DNA of 64,000 bases, from assembly GCA_947503285.1 (NCBI GenBank), contig CANNDD010000002.1, positions 372,001 through 436,000 of the forward strand. The letters run 5' to 3'. Positions 32,699 through 40,813 of the stretch are shown one piece after another. The DNA is from an uncultured Croceitalea sp. GTDB lineage: Bacteria > Bacteroidota > Bacteroidia > Flavobacteriales > Flavobacteriaceae. The translations under genes and the position numbers were made by a program. The first letter of the stretch is position 1, and each line of letters begins with the position of its first letter. Below the pieces are notes generated by a model, which was not told the origin of the DNA, searched no databases, and saw only the letters and a list, made by a program, of their open reading frames with translations.

Positions 32699-34888
32699 TC
32701 ATTCCCTTTTACCTATTAACGAAAAATCAAGATGCCTTTTGACCAAATCGGTATTTTTTACCATTACCACCACCTCGTCTCCCAATTGGTATACTTTTTT
32801 AAAGCGTTCCCCGACAATGGCATATTGCTTTTCATCAAAATTATAGTAATCATCTTTAATATCACGAATACGCACCATACCTTCACATTTGTTCGCTATG
32901 ATTTCAACATAGATACCCCATTCGGTGACCCCGGAAATTACCCCGATAAATTCTTCATTACTATGGTCTTGCATAAATTTGATCTGCATATACTTAATGG
33001 AATCACGTTCTGCACTTGATGCCAACACCTCCATATTAGATGCATGTTTACATTTTTCTTCGTAAACTTCCTCCTTGACGGATTTTCCCTTGTCTAAATA
33101 GTGTTGCAATAATCGATGTACCATGACGTCTGGGTATCTTCTGATCGGCGACGTGAAATGACTGTAATACTCAAATGCGAGTCCGTAGTGCCCGATATTA
33201 TCAATAGTATAAATGGCCTTACTCATACTACGTATCGTAAGGGTATCAACTAGGTTCTGTTCTTTTTTACCTTTCACATTCTCTAACAGTTGGTTCAATG
33301 AGGTACTAATGCTCTTTTTATCCTTAAGGTTAACATTATGACCAAATTTGGATATGACCCCGTTCAAGGCCATTAATTTTTCTTCGTCAGGTTCATCATG
33401 AACGCGGTATATGAATGTTTTCTTTGGTTTTTGTGCGCCAATGAATTCAGCTACTTTTCTATTCGCCAAAAGCATAAATTCCTCAATCAGCTTGTTGGCA
33501 TCCTTAGCCTCTTTAAAATAAACCCCCTCGGGTTCATTCTTTTCATCCAAACGAAAACGAACTTCTACTTTATCAAAGGAAATCGCACCGGAATCCATTC
33601 GTTTCTTCCGCATTATTTTTGCCAAACGATCCAACGTTATCGTCGCATTGACAATAGCATCCGAAACAGTATATCCACCATTTCGAATCGAGACTTCCTT
33701 TGGAATCTTACCTGCTTTGGTCTCAATGATATGCTGGGCTTCTTCATAGGCAAATCTTTCATCAGAATTGATAACGGTTCTACCAAACCACTGATTTCTT
33801 ATCACAGCATTCTTATCCAATTCAAAAATTGCCGAAAATGTATACTTTTCTTCATTCGGTCTCAGTGAACAGGCATTATTGGACAATACCTCTGGCAACA
33901 TGGGTACTACCCGGTCTACCAAATACACTGAGGTTGCCCTGTTAAAGGCCTCTTCATCTAAAAGGGTATCGGGCAACACATAATGTGAAACATCGGCAAT
34001 ATGGATCCCTATTTCATAATTACCATTTTCCAACGGTACAAAAGATAGGGCATCATCAAAATCCTTGGCATCTTTTGGATCGATAGTAAACGTCAATATC
34101 TCTCTCATATCACGACGTTTGTTGATTTCCCCTGCTTTTATTGTGGTATCCAACGTATTGGCGTACTGTTCAACATCATATGGAAATTCATAGGGTAAGC
34201 CATATTCAGCGAGAATGGAATGTATTTCAGTATGGTGTTCCCCAGGTTTGCCCAAAACCTCGGTTATCTTTCCATAAGGTGAATCAGCATCTTTTGGCCA
34301 ATCACCTAATTCCACCAAAACTTTATCACCGTCTTGCGCATCTTTTATATTATCGATGGCAACAAAAATATCCGTATACATTTTAGCGTCCGTAGGTTTT
34401 ACAAAAGCAAAGGTCTTTTTCTTTTCAAGAATACCCACATAGCTTGATTTTTTGCGTTCCACAATATCGACCACGGTTCCTTCAGGTCGTTTTCCTTTTC
34501 GCTTCGGTGCTACCGACAATTTGACGGTATCGCCGTGAAATGCTTTATTCAGTTTATGGTTTGGAACGAAAATATCCTCTTCAAGATCTTCAATTATAAT
34601 ATAGGCATTACCATTGGTAGTGAGATCTACGCGCCCGGTATACAACTTCTCTAAAGAAGCCATTTTTTGGAATTTACCCCGTTCAACCTCACGAATACGC
34701 TCCTTCTGTTTTAATTGCCCCAATCTGCGTATGAGTTCATTTCGATCTTGGGCTTCGGTAATACCAAGTTTAGATGCAATTTGCTTATAATTAAAGCTTT
34801 TACCGGGTTCCTTTTCCAGTACTTCAAAAATGCCCTTTGTAATCTCGTTCTTTCTTTGACTTCTAGCCCTCTTTTTCTTTTTTGACAT
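32699..34888 (-). CDS. rnr: Ribonuclease R
   Basis: Processive 3'-to-5' exoribonuclease of 729 aa that degrades structured RNA and takes part in RNA quality control. Order of parts: basic N-terminus (MSKKKKRARSQRKNEITKGI), a winged-helix-like segment (~10-65), cold-shock OB folds (~70-215), the RNB catalytic domain (~255-590) and a C-terminal S1 domain (~635-720, EEFIGVISGVTEWGIYVEI). The catalytic acidic cluster is plain in TIDPKDAKDFDDALSF. The conserved HYGLAFEYYSHFTSPIRRYPD-type region (seen at ~567-587) identifies the RNase II family. Length fits RNase R. It is transcribed divergently from rpiB across a long AT-rich spacer. Confidence 0.96.
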   Translation of the reverse strand: MSKKKKRARSQRKNEITKGIFEVLEKEPGKSFNYKQIASKLGITEAQDRNELIRRLGQLKQKERIREVERGKFQKMASLEKLYTGRVDLTTNGNAYIIIEDLEEDIFVPNHKLNKAFHGDTVKLSVAPKRKGKRPEGTVVDIVERKKSSYVGILEKKKTFAFVKPTDAKMYTDIFVAIDNIKDAQDGDKVLVELGDWPKDADSPYGKITEVLGKPGEHHTEIHSILAEYGLPYEFPYDVEQYANTLDTTIKAGEINKRRDMREILTFTIDPKDAKDFDDALSFVPLENGNYEIGIHIADVSHYVLPDTLLDEEAFNRATSVYLVDRVVPMLPEVLSNNACSLRPNEEKYTFSAIFELDKNAVIRNQWFGRTVINSDERFAYEEAQHIIETKAGKIPKEVSIRNGGYTVSDAIVNATITLDRLAKIMRKKRMDSGAISFDKVEVRFRLDEKNEPEGVYFKEAKDANKLIEEFMLLANRKVAEFIGAQKPKKTFIYRVHDEPDEEKLMALNGVISKFGHNVNLKDKKSISTSLNQLLENVKGKKEQNLVDTLTIRSMSKAIYTIDNIGHYGLAFEYYSHFTSPIRRYPDVMVHRLLQHYLDKGKSVKEEVYEEKCKHASNMEVLASSAERDSIKYMQIKFMQDHSNEEFIGVISGVTEWGIYVEIIANKCEGMVRIRDIKDDYYNFDEKQYAIVGERFKKVYQLGDEVVVMVKNTDLVKRHLDFSLIGKRE

Positions 34889-35453
34889 TTAAAACATTTG
34901 TTTGTTTGAAAAGTACAAATTAAAATCTGTACAAAAATGTCAACCTTATTAACATTATAAATAATTCATTTTTTCTTTTTTAAAATTTAAAATAAATATG
35001 ATGCTTATTATTGCCTGTTGATAACTGGAATAAAAAAAGCTATCTTTTGTTGCTTAGGTTACTTTAAAAAATTTATTGACAGTGAATTGACTTCAAAGGA
35101 ATTTACAAATCAGTTAGTTGCGGTACTTATCAGTATTTGTTGATAAATGGAATCAACAAGTTTTTTTGATAACTAAATGTCTTTTTAATGTTAACTATGA
35201 GGTAAATGATATTGATATCGTTTGGTTAAAATTTGATGGAATGACCAACAGATATTGAAGAAAACGAAGTAATGCTAAAAAAAATCAAAACAACCAATTT
35301 TCTTCATTAGTATTTTTCCGCTGGCTATCAACAAACACACCTATTTTTTAATAACTTGATTTAAAGGAAGCTATGTTTTTTAAATTCTATTTATGAACAG
35401 CTTGAAAATAAAAGTGTCTTACCTTTGTACCAACCTATCTCAATAGAAATATC
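34889..35453. other. AT-rich divergent spacer, possible replication origin
   Basis: A 565-bp gene-free region between divergent rnr and rpiB, visibly more AT-rich than its surroundings, especially 34905-35000. It contains TGTTGATAA at 35016-35024 and 35138-35146, TTTTGATAA at 35164-35172, and CTATCAACA (reverse orientation) at 35325-35333. TTATCAACA/TGTTGATAA is one base from the classical DnaA box TTATCCACA. Clustered boxes next to an AT-rich stretch suit an origin, but dnaA is not in the window and the region may simply hold two promoters. Confidence 0.35.
35402..35427 (+). promoter_or_regulatory. Promoter of rpiB
   Basis: TACCTTTG at 35420-35427 matches TAnnTTTG exactly, 26 nt before the rpiB ATG. 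The nearest TTG is at 35402-35404, only 15 nt away, so the -33 element is weak or displaced. Confidence 0.5.
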
Positions 35454-35885
35454 ATGAAAATAGCAATTGGAAATGATCACGCAGGCACGGAGTATAAGCT
35501 TGCTATAGTTGGGTTTTTAAAATCAAAGGAAATCAACGTAGTCAATTACGGTACCAATGGAACGGATAGTGTGGATTATCCTGATTTTGTACATCCGGTA
35601 GCCAATGATGTCGCCCAAGGTAATGTCGATTATGGCATTGTGGTCTGTGGTAGTGGTAATGGGGCGAATATGACTATTAACAAACACCAGTTGATACGAG
35701 GGGCGTTGTGTTGGACAAAGGAAATCACGGCTTTGGCACGAGCACATAACGATGCCAATATTTTAAGTTTACCAGCCCGATTCATTGCACTGCCACAAGC
35801 ATTGGAAATGGTGGATACCTTTTTAAATACTTCATTTGAGGGTGGACGCCATGAAAGACGCATAGAGAAGATACCATACTCTTAA
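35454..35885 (+). CDS. rpiB: Ribose-5-phosphate isomerase B
   Basis: RpiB/LacAB-family sugar-phosphate isomerase of 143 aa, interconverting ribose-5-phosphate and ribulose-5-phosphate in the pentose phosphate pathway. Diagnostic features: N-terminal MKIAIGNDHAG with the substrate-binding Asp8-His9 pair, YPDFVHPVA, the active-site cysteine in GIVVCGSGNGANM (Cys65), and the later RGALCWTKEITALARAHNDANIL. The C-terminal GGRHERRIEKI contains the phosphate-binding arginines. Length matches the family (~145-150 aa). Single gene with its own promoter; the divergent neighbour is rnr. Confidence 0.97.
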   Translation: MKIAIGNDHAGTEYKLAIVGFLKSKEINVVNYGTNGTDSVDYPDFVHPVANDVAQGNVDYGIVVCGSGNGANMTINKHQLIRGALCWTKEITALARAHNDANILSLPARFIALPQALEMVDTFLNTSFEGGRHERRIEKIPYS

Positions 35886-36083
35886 TTGGTTGAAATTCAG
35901 ATTGTTTACCATTGAAAGGGCTTGTATAACCATTATTTTTTAAAATGTAGCATTGGTGGATTTGGTTTTAATACCATTTATGAATTAGTTGATAAAATAA
36001 TGTGTACCAATTTTATGGCAATAATAATATTCAAGCAGAATTTGAAGAAGGCGATAAAAGAAATAATTGTACAAGATCAATAA

Positions 36084-36530
36084 ATGGAGGTAAGCATCAA
36101 ACACTTTAGTGAATTGACACTTTTTGAACTGTATGCCATCTTGCGGTTACGAAGTGAGGTTTTTGTGGTGGAACAAGACTGTGTTTATCAAGATATTGAT
36201 GCAAAAGATCAAAAAGCGATACACATTATCGGCTTGAAGAAAGGGGAGGTGGTCGCTTATACGAGGATATTCAAAGCGGGGGATTATTTCAATAACACTG
36301 CTATAGGAAGGGTAGTGGTCAAGAAGAGTGAAAGAAAATATGGATATGGAAGAACTATTATGGAAGCTAGCTTAGACTACATTTCTAAGACACTTCAAGA
36401 AAAGGAGGTAGAATTATCCGCCCAGACTTATTTACTTCGATTTTATAGTGATTTGGGTTTTAAGAAAACAGGGAAAGAATATCTAGAAGATGGCATTCCG
36501 CATATTCGGATGTTCAGATCAAACGCCTAG
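36084..36530 (+). CDS. ElaA-like GNAT acetyltransferase
   Basis: Acetyl-CoA-dependent N-acetyltransferase of 148 aa resembling ElaA. The N-terminus contains LFELYAILRLRSEVFVVEQD, the ElaA-type opening. The acetyl-CoA-binding loop follows the strand AIGRVVVKKSERKYGYGRTIM (V-x-x-x-x-R-x-x-G-x-G variant). The C-terminal half has the YSDLGFKKTGKEYLEDGIPHIRM motif. Substrate is unknown for this family. Its last 17 bp overlap the 3' end of the convergent restriction-endonuclease gene, so the R-M pair abuts it with no spacer. Confidence 0.88.
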   Translation: MEVSIKHFSELTLFELYAILRLRSEVFVVEQDCVYQDIDAKDQKAIHIIGLKKGEVVAYTRIFKAGDYFNNTAIGRVVVKKSERKYGYGRTIMEASLDYISKTLQEKEVELSAQTYLLRFYSDLGFKKTGKEYLEDGIPHIRMFRSNA

Positions 36531-37116
36531 CGATCTTTTTTTCGATCAGCCAGTCAAGTTTCAATATTAAGTTTAAGGGTTGTTCCGCTTTGTTGTTTTT
36601 AGAATGGTATAAATAACCCTGTGTTTTTGGATGGAGGCCTTCTAGCTCTATTTTACCATGCCCATTTAGTGATTTGTAATTTTGTAATTTTTCGGCGTTA
36701 AACCCAAATTCTGAAAGCATACTAATCAACTTCTGTCGGTTGACTAGGGTGACCTTGCAAGAAGAGAACTCCCCTTCATCTTCAAATAAGGCCGTTACCA
36801 ATGCATAAAAATCCGTTCTTTTCTTTGTATCGAACAACCATCCTATTTTTTCTTTACCCTCTTTTAAATATGAAAGCTCAAACGCAAATGTGGGCAGGTC
36901 TTCATTCAGATAATCCAATTGGGCCTTTTCATCTATATGGTAGGTGTGTCCTGAAGCTTTATGGGTAAAGTTGACATCTATACCTGCTAATTGCTGCTTG
37001 ATATTTGAAATGCGTTCGAAATGATAATTTTTTAGAAATTTTGAATAAATGGTATCAACAAATTCAGAAAGCCGCTGTTCTTTTCTTAAATCGCTTTTGA
37101 AAGTGCTTTTTTTCAA
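36514..37116 (-). CDS. Type II restriction endonuclease
   Basis: A 200-aa protein, the probable nuclease partner of the upstream C5-methyltransferase. A PD-(D/E)XK active site can be read as Asp47 (AGIDVNF) and Asp62-Glu-Lys64 (HIDEKAQ), with the spacing usual for this fold. I do not recognise its sequence specificity or a named restriction family. The only plausible start is TTG at 37116. The reading frame has no Met before about residue 133, and this TTG overlaps the methyltransferase stop in the four bases TTGA. A coupled weak start would keep nuclease levels below methyltransferase. Its 3' end overlaps the convergent acetyltransferase gene by 17 bp. Confidence 0.8.
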   Translation of the reverse strand: MKKSTFKSDLRKEQRLSEFVDTIYSKFLKNYHFERISNIKQQLAGIDVNFTHKASGHTYHIDEKAQLDYLNEDLPTFAFELSYLKEGKEKIGWLFDTKKRTDFYALVTALFEDEGEFSSCKVTLVNRQKLISMLSEFGFNAEKLQNYKSLNGHGKIELEGLHPKTQGYLYHSKNNKAEQPLNLILKLDWLIEKKIARRLI

Positions 37117-38342
37117 CTTTCCTCGATTTGCTTCAATAATGCCCGCCCTGTTCTTTCTACAATACCGACCACTAGGGCATTACCCATAAAAAAAGCTCTT
37201 TTTGTATTCGATATACCATCAAGTTTGGTATGATCGTCAGGGAACATGTTGAGCCGTTCCAATTCAATTGGGGTAAGCCTTCGAAGACCTTTCGGAGTGC
37301 TTACCACATGTTTAAATCGGGATGGCGATTTGCCACCCTCACCGGTAATTATGGTTCTTGAGGGTTTTTCGTGTGCATCTGGAAAGACCATGCTGCCTTC
37401 AGAATAATTATATTGAAAGCCTTGTTTTGTGGTTCTGACCTCTTTTTTACTGCCTTTTAGATACTCCCATTTAGGTAGGTCTTTGGTGGGAATATAGAAA
37501 TCTTCAGGTACTCCGCCATTTTGTAGGATATCTGATAAAATAATACGTTCACCACCATATTCGGGATTGCTCTTCAACGTGGTTACAGTTCCATTTATAC
37601 AGAGACCCGTATTCTCGAAGGGTGTGTTGTTTTGATTTTTGTTGAACGTCTCTGAAATCTTCAACAAATCCTTCTCCAATTCAAATGATGTTAGGTTCTG
37701 GATGGTTTCAGAAACCGGAAAAGCCGAAGCGAAAACACCTTTTTTCAAAACCCAGTCTTTAGGTGATTCGCTTTGTATTTTTTGAAAACTATTCGTTTGG
37801 TCGTGATAGGCAATAAAGAAGATACGTCGTCTTCGCTGTGGCATTCCGTAATCTGCTGCATTGATGACCCGCCATTCAACAGCATAACCCAGACTGTTCA
37901 AAGTATTAAGCATAATGGCAAAGTCGCGCCCTCGTTGCGTAACCGGTGATTTCAACAAACGATCTACGTTCTCTAGGATAAGATACTTGGGTTTATTGGT
38001 TTTTTCTTCGAGAATACGATGTATAGACCACCAAAGCACCCCTTTCTTTCCGATAAGCCCTTTTGAGTTTTTCAGCGTAGTAGCCACGGAATAGTCTTGA
38101 CAGGGGAATCCGCCTACTAAGACATCGTGGTCTGGTATTTGCGCGGTCGGTACTTGTTGAATGTCTCGATTGCTATGTTGGTCAGCACCAAATCGAGCCT
38201 CATAGACCTTAGAGGCATGTTGGGTTTTTGTCGAAGGCTCCCATTGGTTACTCCATATTACCTTAAAACCATTTGTTTTTTCCAAGCCTAAACGAAACCC
38301 CCCTACACCGGCAAAAAGTTCACAGACCCTTAATTTTGTCAT
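37113..38342 (-). CDS. DNA (cytosine-5-)-methyltransferase
   Basis: Type II modification enzyme of 409 aa transferring a methyl group from S-adenosylmethionine to C5 of cytosine in its target site. The ordered C5-MTase motifs are present: motif I FAGVGGFRLG (10-19), motif IV GGFPCQDYS with catalytic Cys81, motif VI LENVDRLL (123-130), motif VIII QRRRRIFFIA (169-178), and motif X FFMGNALVVGIVERTGRA near the C-terminus. The variable target-recognition region lies at about 185-340; its target is not readable by eye. The start follows a terminator, with a near-consensus TACTTTTA about 5 nt upstream of the ATG. It is paired with the endonuclease through a TTGA overlap. Confidence 0.93.
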   Translation of the reverse strand: MTKLRVCELFAGVGGFRLGLEKTNGFKVIWSNQWEPSTKTQHASKVYEARFGADQHSNRDIQQVPTAQIPDHDVLVGGFPCQDYSVATTLKNSKGLIGKKGVLWWSIHRILEEKTNKPKYLILENVDRLLKSPVTQRGRDFAIMLNTLNSLGYAVEWRVINAADYGMPQRRRRIFFIAYHDQTNSFQKIQSESPKDWVLKKGVFASAFPVSETIQNLTSFELEKDLLKISETFNKNQNNTPFENTGLCINGTVTTLKSNPEYGGERIILSDILQNGGVPEDFYIPTKDLPKWEYLKGSKKEVRTTKQGFQYNYSEGSMVFPDAHEKPSRTIITGEGGKSPSRFKHVVSTPKGLRRLTPIELERLNMFPDDHTKLDGISNTKRAFFMGNALVVGIVERTGRALLKQIEES

Positions 38343-38375
38343 GATTTAAAAGTAGTGATTTACGTTAGTACCAAA

Positions 38376-38405
38376 CAAAAAAATGTCCGCCTAAAATAAG
38401 CGGAC
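38376..38405 (-). terminator. Terminator of the PAS histidine kinase gene
   Basis: On the minus strand GTCCGC pairs with GCGGAC (38405-38400 and 38390-38385) around a 9-nt loop and is followed by a run of seven T. It lies about 40 nt after the kinase stop and separates the signalling genes from the R-M operon. Confidence 0.85.
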
Positions 38406-38445
38406 ACCATTATCAAGTAAGTTACTGGTTTAACTCGTTTTCTTT

Positions 38446-40284
38446 CTAGATAGGTAAATAAACCCTGAAAATGCTACCCTTATCCAAAGTGCTATCAACG
38501 GTTATCTTACCACCCATCAACTCAATCTGATATTTGGCTAGATAAAGGCCCATACCGCTTGAACTGTCCATGTTTTGAAGCGTCTTGTATAGCTGAAAGA
38601 TTTTATCTCCTTTTTTATTGAGATCAATACCAATACCGTTGTCCTCTATGGAGAAAATATAGTAGTCATCCACTACTTGGGTCGATACAAAAACAACAGG
38701 CTGTTTATTGCTGTTCTTGAATTTTATGGCGTTGACCAATAAACTCGAAACGATATTTTCGAGGTACACTGGTACCGCCCTCACGGTAAACTTTTCTGAT
38801 ACCTCATTATGTATCTTGACCCCGTGCTGTTTTACAAGGCCATTGTTATTTTCTAAAGTTCGATAAATGATATCGTTCAACAGTACGGGCACTTTTTGTT
38901 CGTTTATCTTGTGACGGATCGTTACGAGTTCCCTCAAGCCTTTGATACTGCTGGTCAGATTTTCAGAGGATTTAAAAAGAATGGTCAGCAAATTTTTTCG
39001 TTCTGCCTCATTTTTCTCATCGCTGAGAAAGTTTAATAACAAGTCTTGATTGGTGGCATGCGCCTTTAAGTTATGGGAAACCATATGGGTAAAATGGGTC
39101 AGCCTGTCTAATTCGGCGTTGGCCAAATCCAATTCTGCCTTTATCTGGCCTTCTTTGTTTTGATATGAGGTAATGTTCTCACAACTGACTAATAGGCTAT
39201 TATCAGGTAAAAGGGTGCCATTAAAGCGAAACACTAATTTTTGGTCTAAGTCTTCAAAAAACACTTGCTTTTCGAGTCCATTGAAGGCTTTGTTGATTAG
39301 AATGGACTTGTACCATTGTTTTTGCTCATCTTCTGAGAACCAAAGAAATTTGGCAATGTTACGGTTCAAGAGCATATGCTTTTGAAAACCGAGCACATTG
39401 AGTATTTCATTGTTGAGGTTTAGAACTTCACCAGAACGAAAATCAATTTTGACCACTCCGATAGGTAAGTTCTCAAAAGCAGCCCACGAATCTTGGGATA
39501 CTTCGTTTTTTGCCGGTGTACTTATTTCTGGTGAATACGAATCATTGATGTTTTGAATGGTACCGATTATCCGAACACATTTACCATTTTTGAATTTTGG
39601 TCTACCTATGGTATTTACCCATATGGTATCGCCCTTTTTTGTGGTGAGCTTTAGGTTTTTATTCCAAGGTTTGCCCATTTCCAAGGCCGTATGAAAGAGT
39701 GTGGTTATGGTGTTTCTATCATGGCCCTTTTTGAAGAAAGCAACTGATTTTTTATAGCTGGCGGCCTCAAGATGGTCTATCTGAAAAATCTCTTTTAATT
39801 CTTTTGACCAATACATTTTTTGGTTGTTGACATTATATTCCCAACTTCCGATTTTGGCAATGGCCCCTTTTTCCTTTAAAAGTTTTTGAGTGTTTTTAAG
39901 CTCTATTTCGAGGGCGGTTTTTTCACTGACGTCCTTGACATTTAAGATAACCCCTATACTTTTTCCATAGCCATCTTTCCATGGGTTGATATTCCAGATG
40001 AAATCTTGTTCGGCCCCGTTTTCACCTATATGGGTATCTATTATTTGAATATCATTTAATCCCTCGAGGGCGTAGTCGAAACTGTCTTGCCAGCTTTCGT
40101 CAAACCTTGCGAAAAGTTTCAAGAAGGGTTTTCCGATTGTCTTACTTCGGTCAAAACCAAAAGTTTTAAACCATGTGGTTGACGCATCGATAAGATTCAA
40201 GTTGTTGTCCAACAAAACACTTGAAGAAGGTAACTGATGTATCCAACGAGAGGCTAAGGGCTGTTTTTGAATAAGTTTTTCCAT
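38446..40284 (-). CDS. Multi-PAS sensor histidine kinase
   Basis: Cytoplasmic two-component kinase of 612 aa with no membrane segment. Three PAS/PAC modules are visible: ~15-130 (SSSVLLDNNLNLIDASTTWF..., IGVILNVKDVSEK), ~140-255 (KIGSWEYNVNNQKMYWSKEL..., RIIGTIQNIND) and ~270-385 (ENLPIGVVKIDFRSGEVLNL). The phosphoacceptor region is HFTHMVSHNLKAHATN (~400-415). The HATPase_c domain has an N box in LLVNAIKFKN, G1 EDNGIGID and G2 SSGMGLYLAKYQIELMGG. The absence of transmembrane helices suggests it senses an internal signal such as redox state or a small ligand. It follows the single-domain response regulator by 127 bp and ends at a strong terminator. Confidence 0.92.
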   Translation of the reverse strand: MEKLIQKQPLASRWIHQLPSSSVLLDNNLNLIDASTTWFKTFGFDRSKTIGKPFLKLFARFDESWQDSFDYALEGLNDIQIIDTHIGENGAEQDFIWNINPWKDGYGKSIGVILNVKDVSEKTALEIELKNTQKLLKEKGAIAKIGSWEYNVNNQKMYWSKELKEIFQIDHLEAASYKKSVAFFKKGHDRNTITTLFHTALEMGKPWNKNLKLTTKKGDTIWVNTIGRPKFKNGKCVRIIGTIQNINDSYSPEISTPAKNEVSQDSWAAFENLPIGVVKIDFRSGEVLNLNNEILNVLGFQKHMLLNRNIAKFLWFSEDEQKQWYKSILINKAFNGLEKQVFFEDLDQKLVFRFNGTLLPDNSLLVSCENITSYQNKEGQIKAELDLANAELDRLTHFTHMVSHNLKAHATNQDLLLNFLSDEKNEAERKNLLTILFKSSENLTSSIKGLRELVTIRHKINEQKVPVLLNDIIYRTLENNNGLVKQHGVKIHNEVSEKFTVRAVPVYLENIVSSLLVNAIKFKNSNKQPVVFVSTQVVDDYYIFSIEDNGIGIDLNKKGDKIFQLYKTLQNMDSSSGMGLYLAKYQIELMGGKITVDSTLDKGSIFRVYLPI

Positions 40285-40328
40285 ACTATAACTGAATTTT
40301 GGCCCAATTTATAGTAGGAATAATACTA

Positions 40329-40342
40329 CAAAATTAATTTTG
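40329..40342. promoter_or_regulatory. Palindromic promoter element before PAS kinase
   Basis: CAAAATTAATTTTG is a perfect 14-bp palindrome. Read on the minus strand, 40336-40329 gives TAATTTTG, an exact TAnnTTTG, 44 nt before the kinase ATG. The same element exists on the plus strand, although no plus-strand gene follows. Confidence 0.45.
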
Positions 40343-40411
40343 TTGTGAATTGTTAGGATATTGTGGTAAAGCTCAGCTGTTTTTGTTGTGAAGATTTTCC
40401 AACTATGTAGT

Positions 40412-40813
40412 TCATCGAGAAAGTAATGGAAAATATCTTTTAAGAACACCTTGGATCGACGCAACATCAAGAGGTTTGGTCATTACGTTCTCGACCTCGG
40501 TGCGTTCGGTAATTTTTATTTCATCTTGGGGGCTTAGTGAGGTGGTCAATAGAATTATTTTCGCTTTGTCTTTTTCAGGTCGCTCTATAGTCTTGAAATG
40601 TTCTAAAAACTCCCAAGCATCCATGGTAGGCATATTTATATCAACAAAAAGAAGTTCAGGAATGGTATTATCACAATCGGAAAGGTAGTCTATGGCGTTC
40701 TGACCCATTTGAAATGAGACGACCTCCCTTGATCCCTGGGCCTTTTCCAAAAACTTTTTATGAATGAAGTTCGTTGCGGCATTGTCATCCACCAAAATGA
40801 TTTTATTGAGCAT
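40412..40813 (-). CDS. Single-domain response regulator
   Basis: CheY-like receiver protein of 133 aa without an output domain. The acidic pocket is in IILVDDNAATN, the phosphoacceptor Asp is in LLFVDINMPTMDAWEFL, the conserved Thr/Ser is in IILLTTS and the Lys is in NVMTKPLD. The start codon lies inside the end of the CheB-CheR kinase gene (11-bp overlap), so the pair is translationally coupled and the hybrid kinase is its likely phosphodonor. This resembles the Rcp1-type regulators often found next to bacteriophytochrome-like or PAS kinases. It could carry phosphate to other partners, for example the PAS kinase gene that follows. Confidence 0.92.
   Translation of the reverse strand: MLNKIILVDDNAATNFIHKKFLEKAQGSREVVSFQMGQNAIDYLSDCDNTIPELLFVDINMPTMDAWEFLEHFKTIERPEKDKAKIILLTTSLSPQDEIKITERTEVENVMTKPLDVASIQGVLKRYFPLLSR

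Noticed and set aside
35886-36083. Small RNA (6S, SRP or tmRNA) in the spacer between rpiB and the acetyltransferase
   Set aside because: No conserved core or stable long hairpin could be recognised in this AT-rich 198-bp spacer.
36514-38342. R-M pair as part of a larger genomic island or prophage
   Set aside because: No integrase, transposase, tRNA target or repeat flanks it, and the neighbours on both sides are ordinary chromosomal genes. Transfer is possible but not shown by the sequence.
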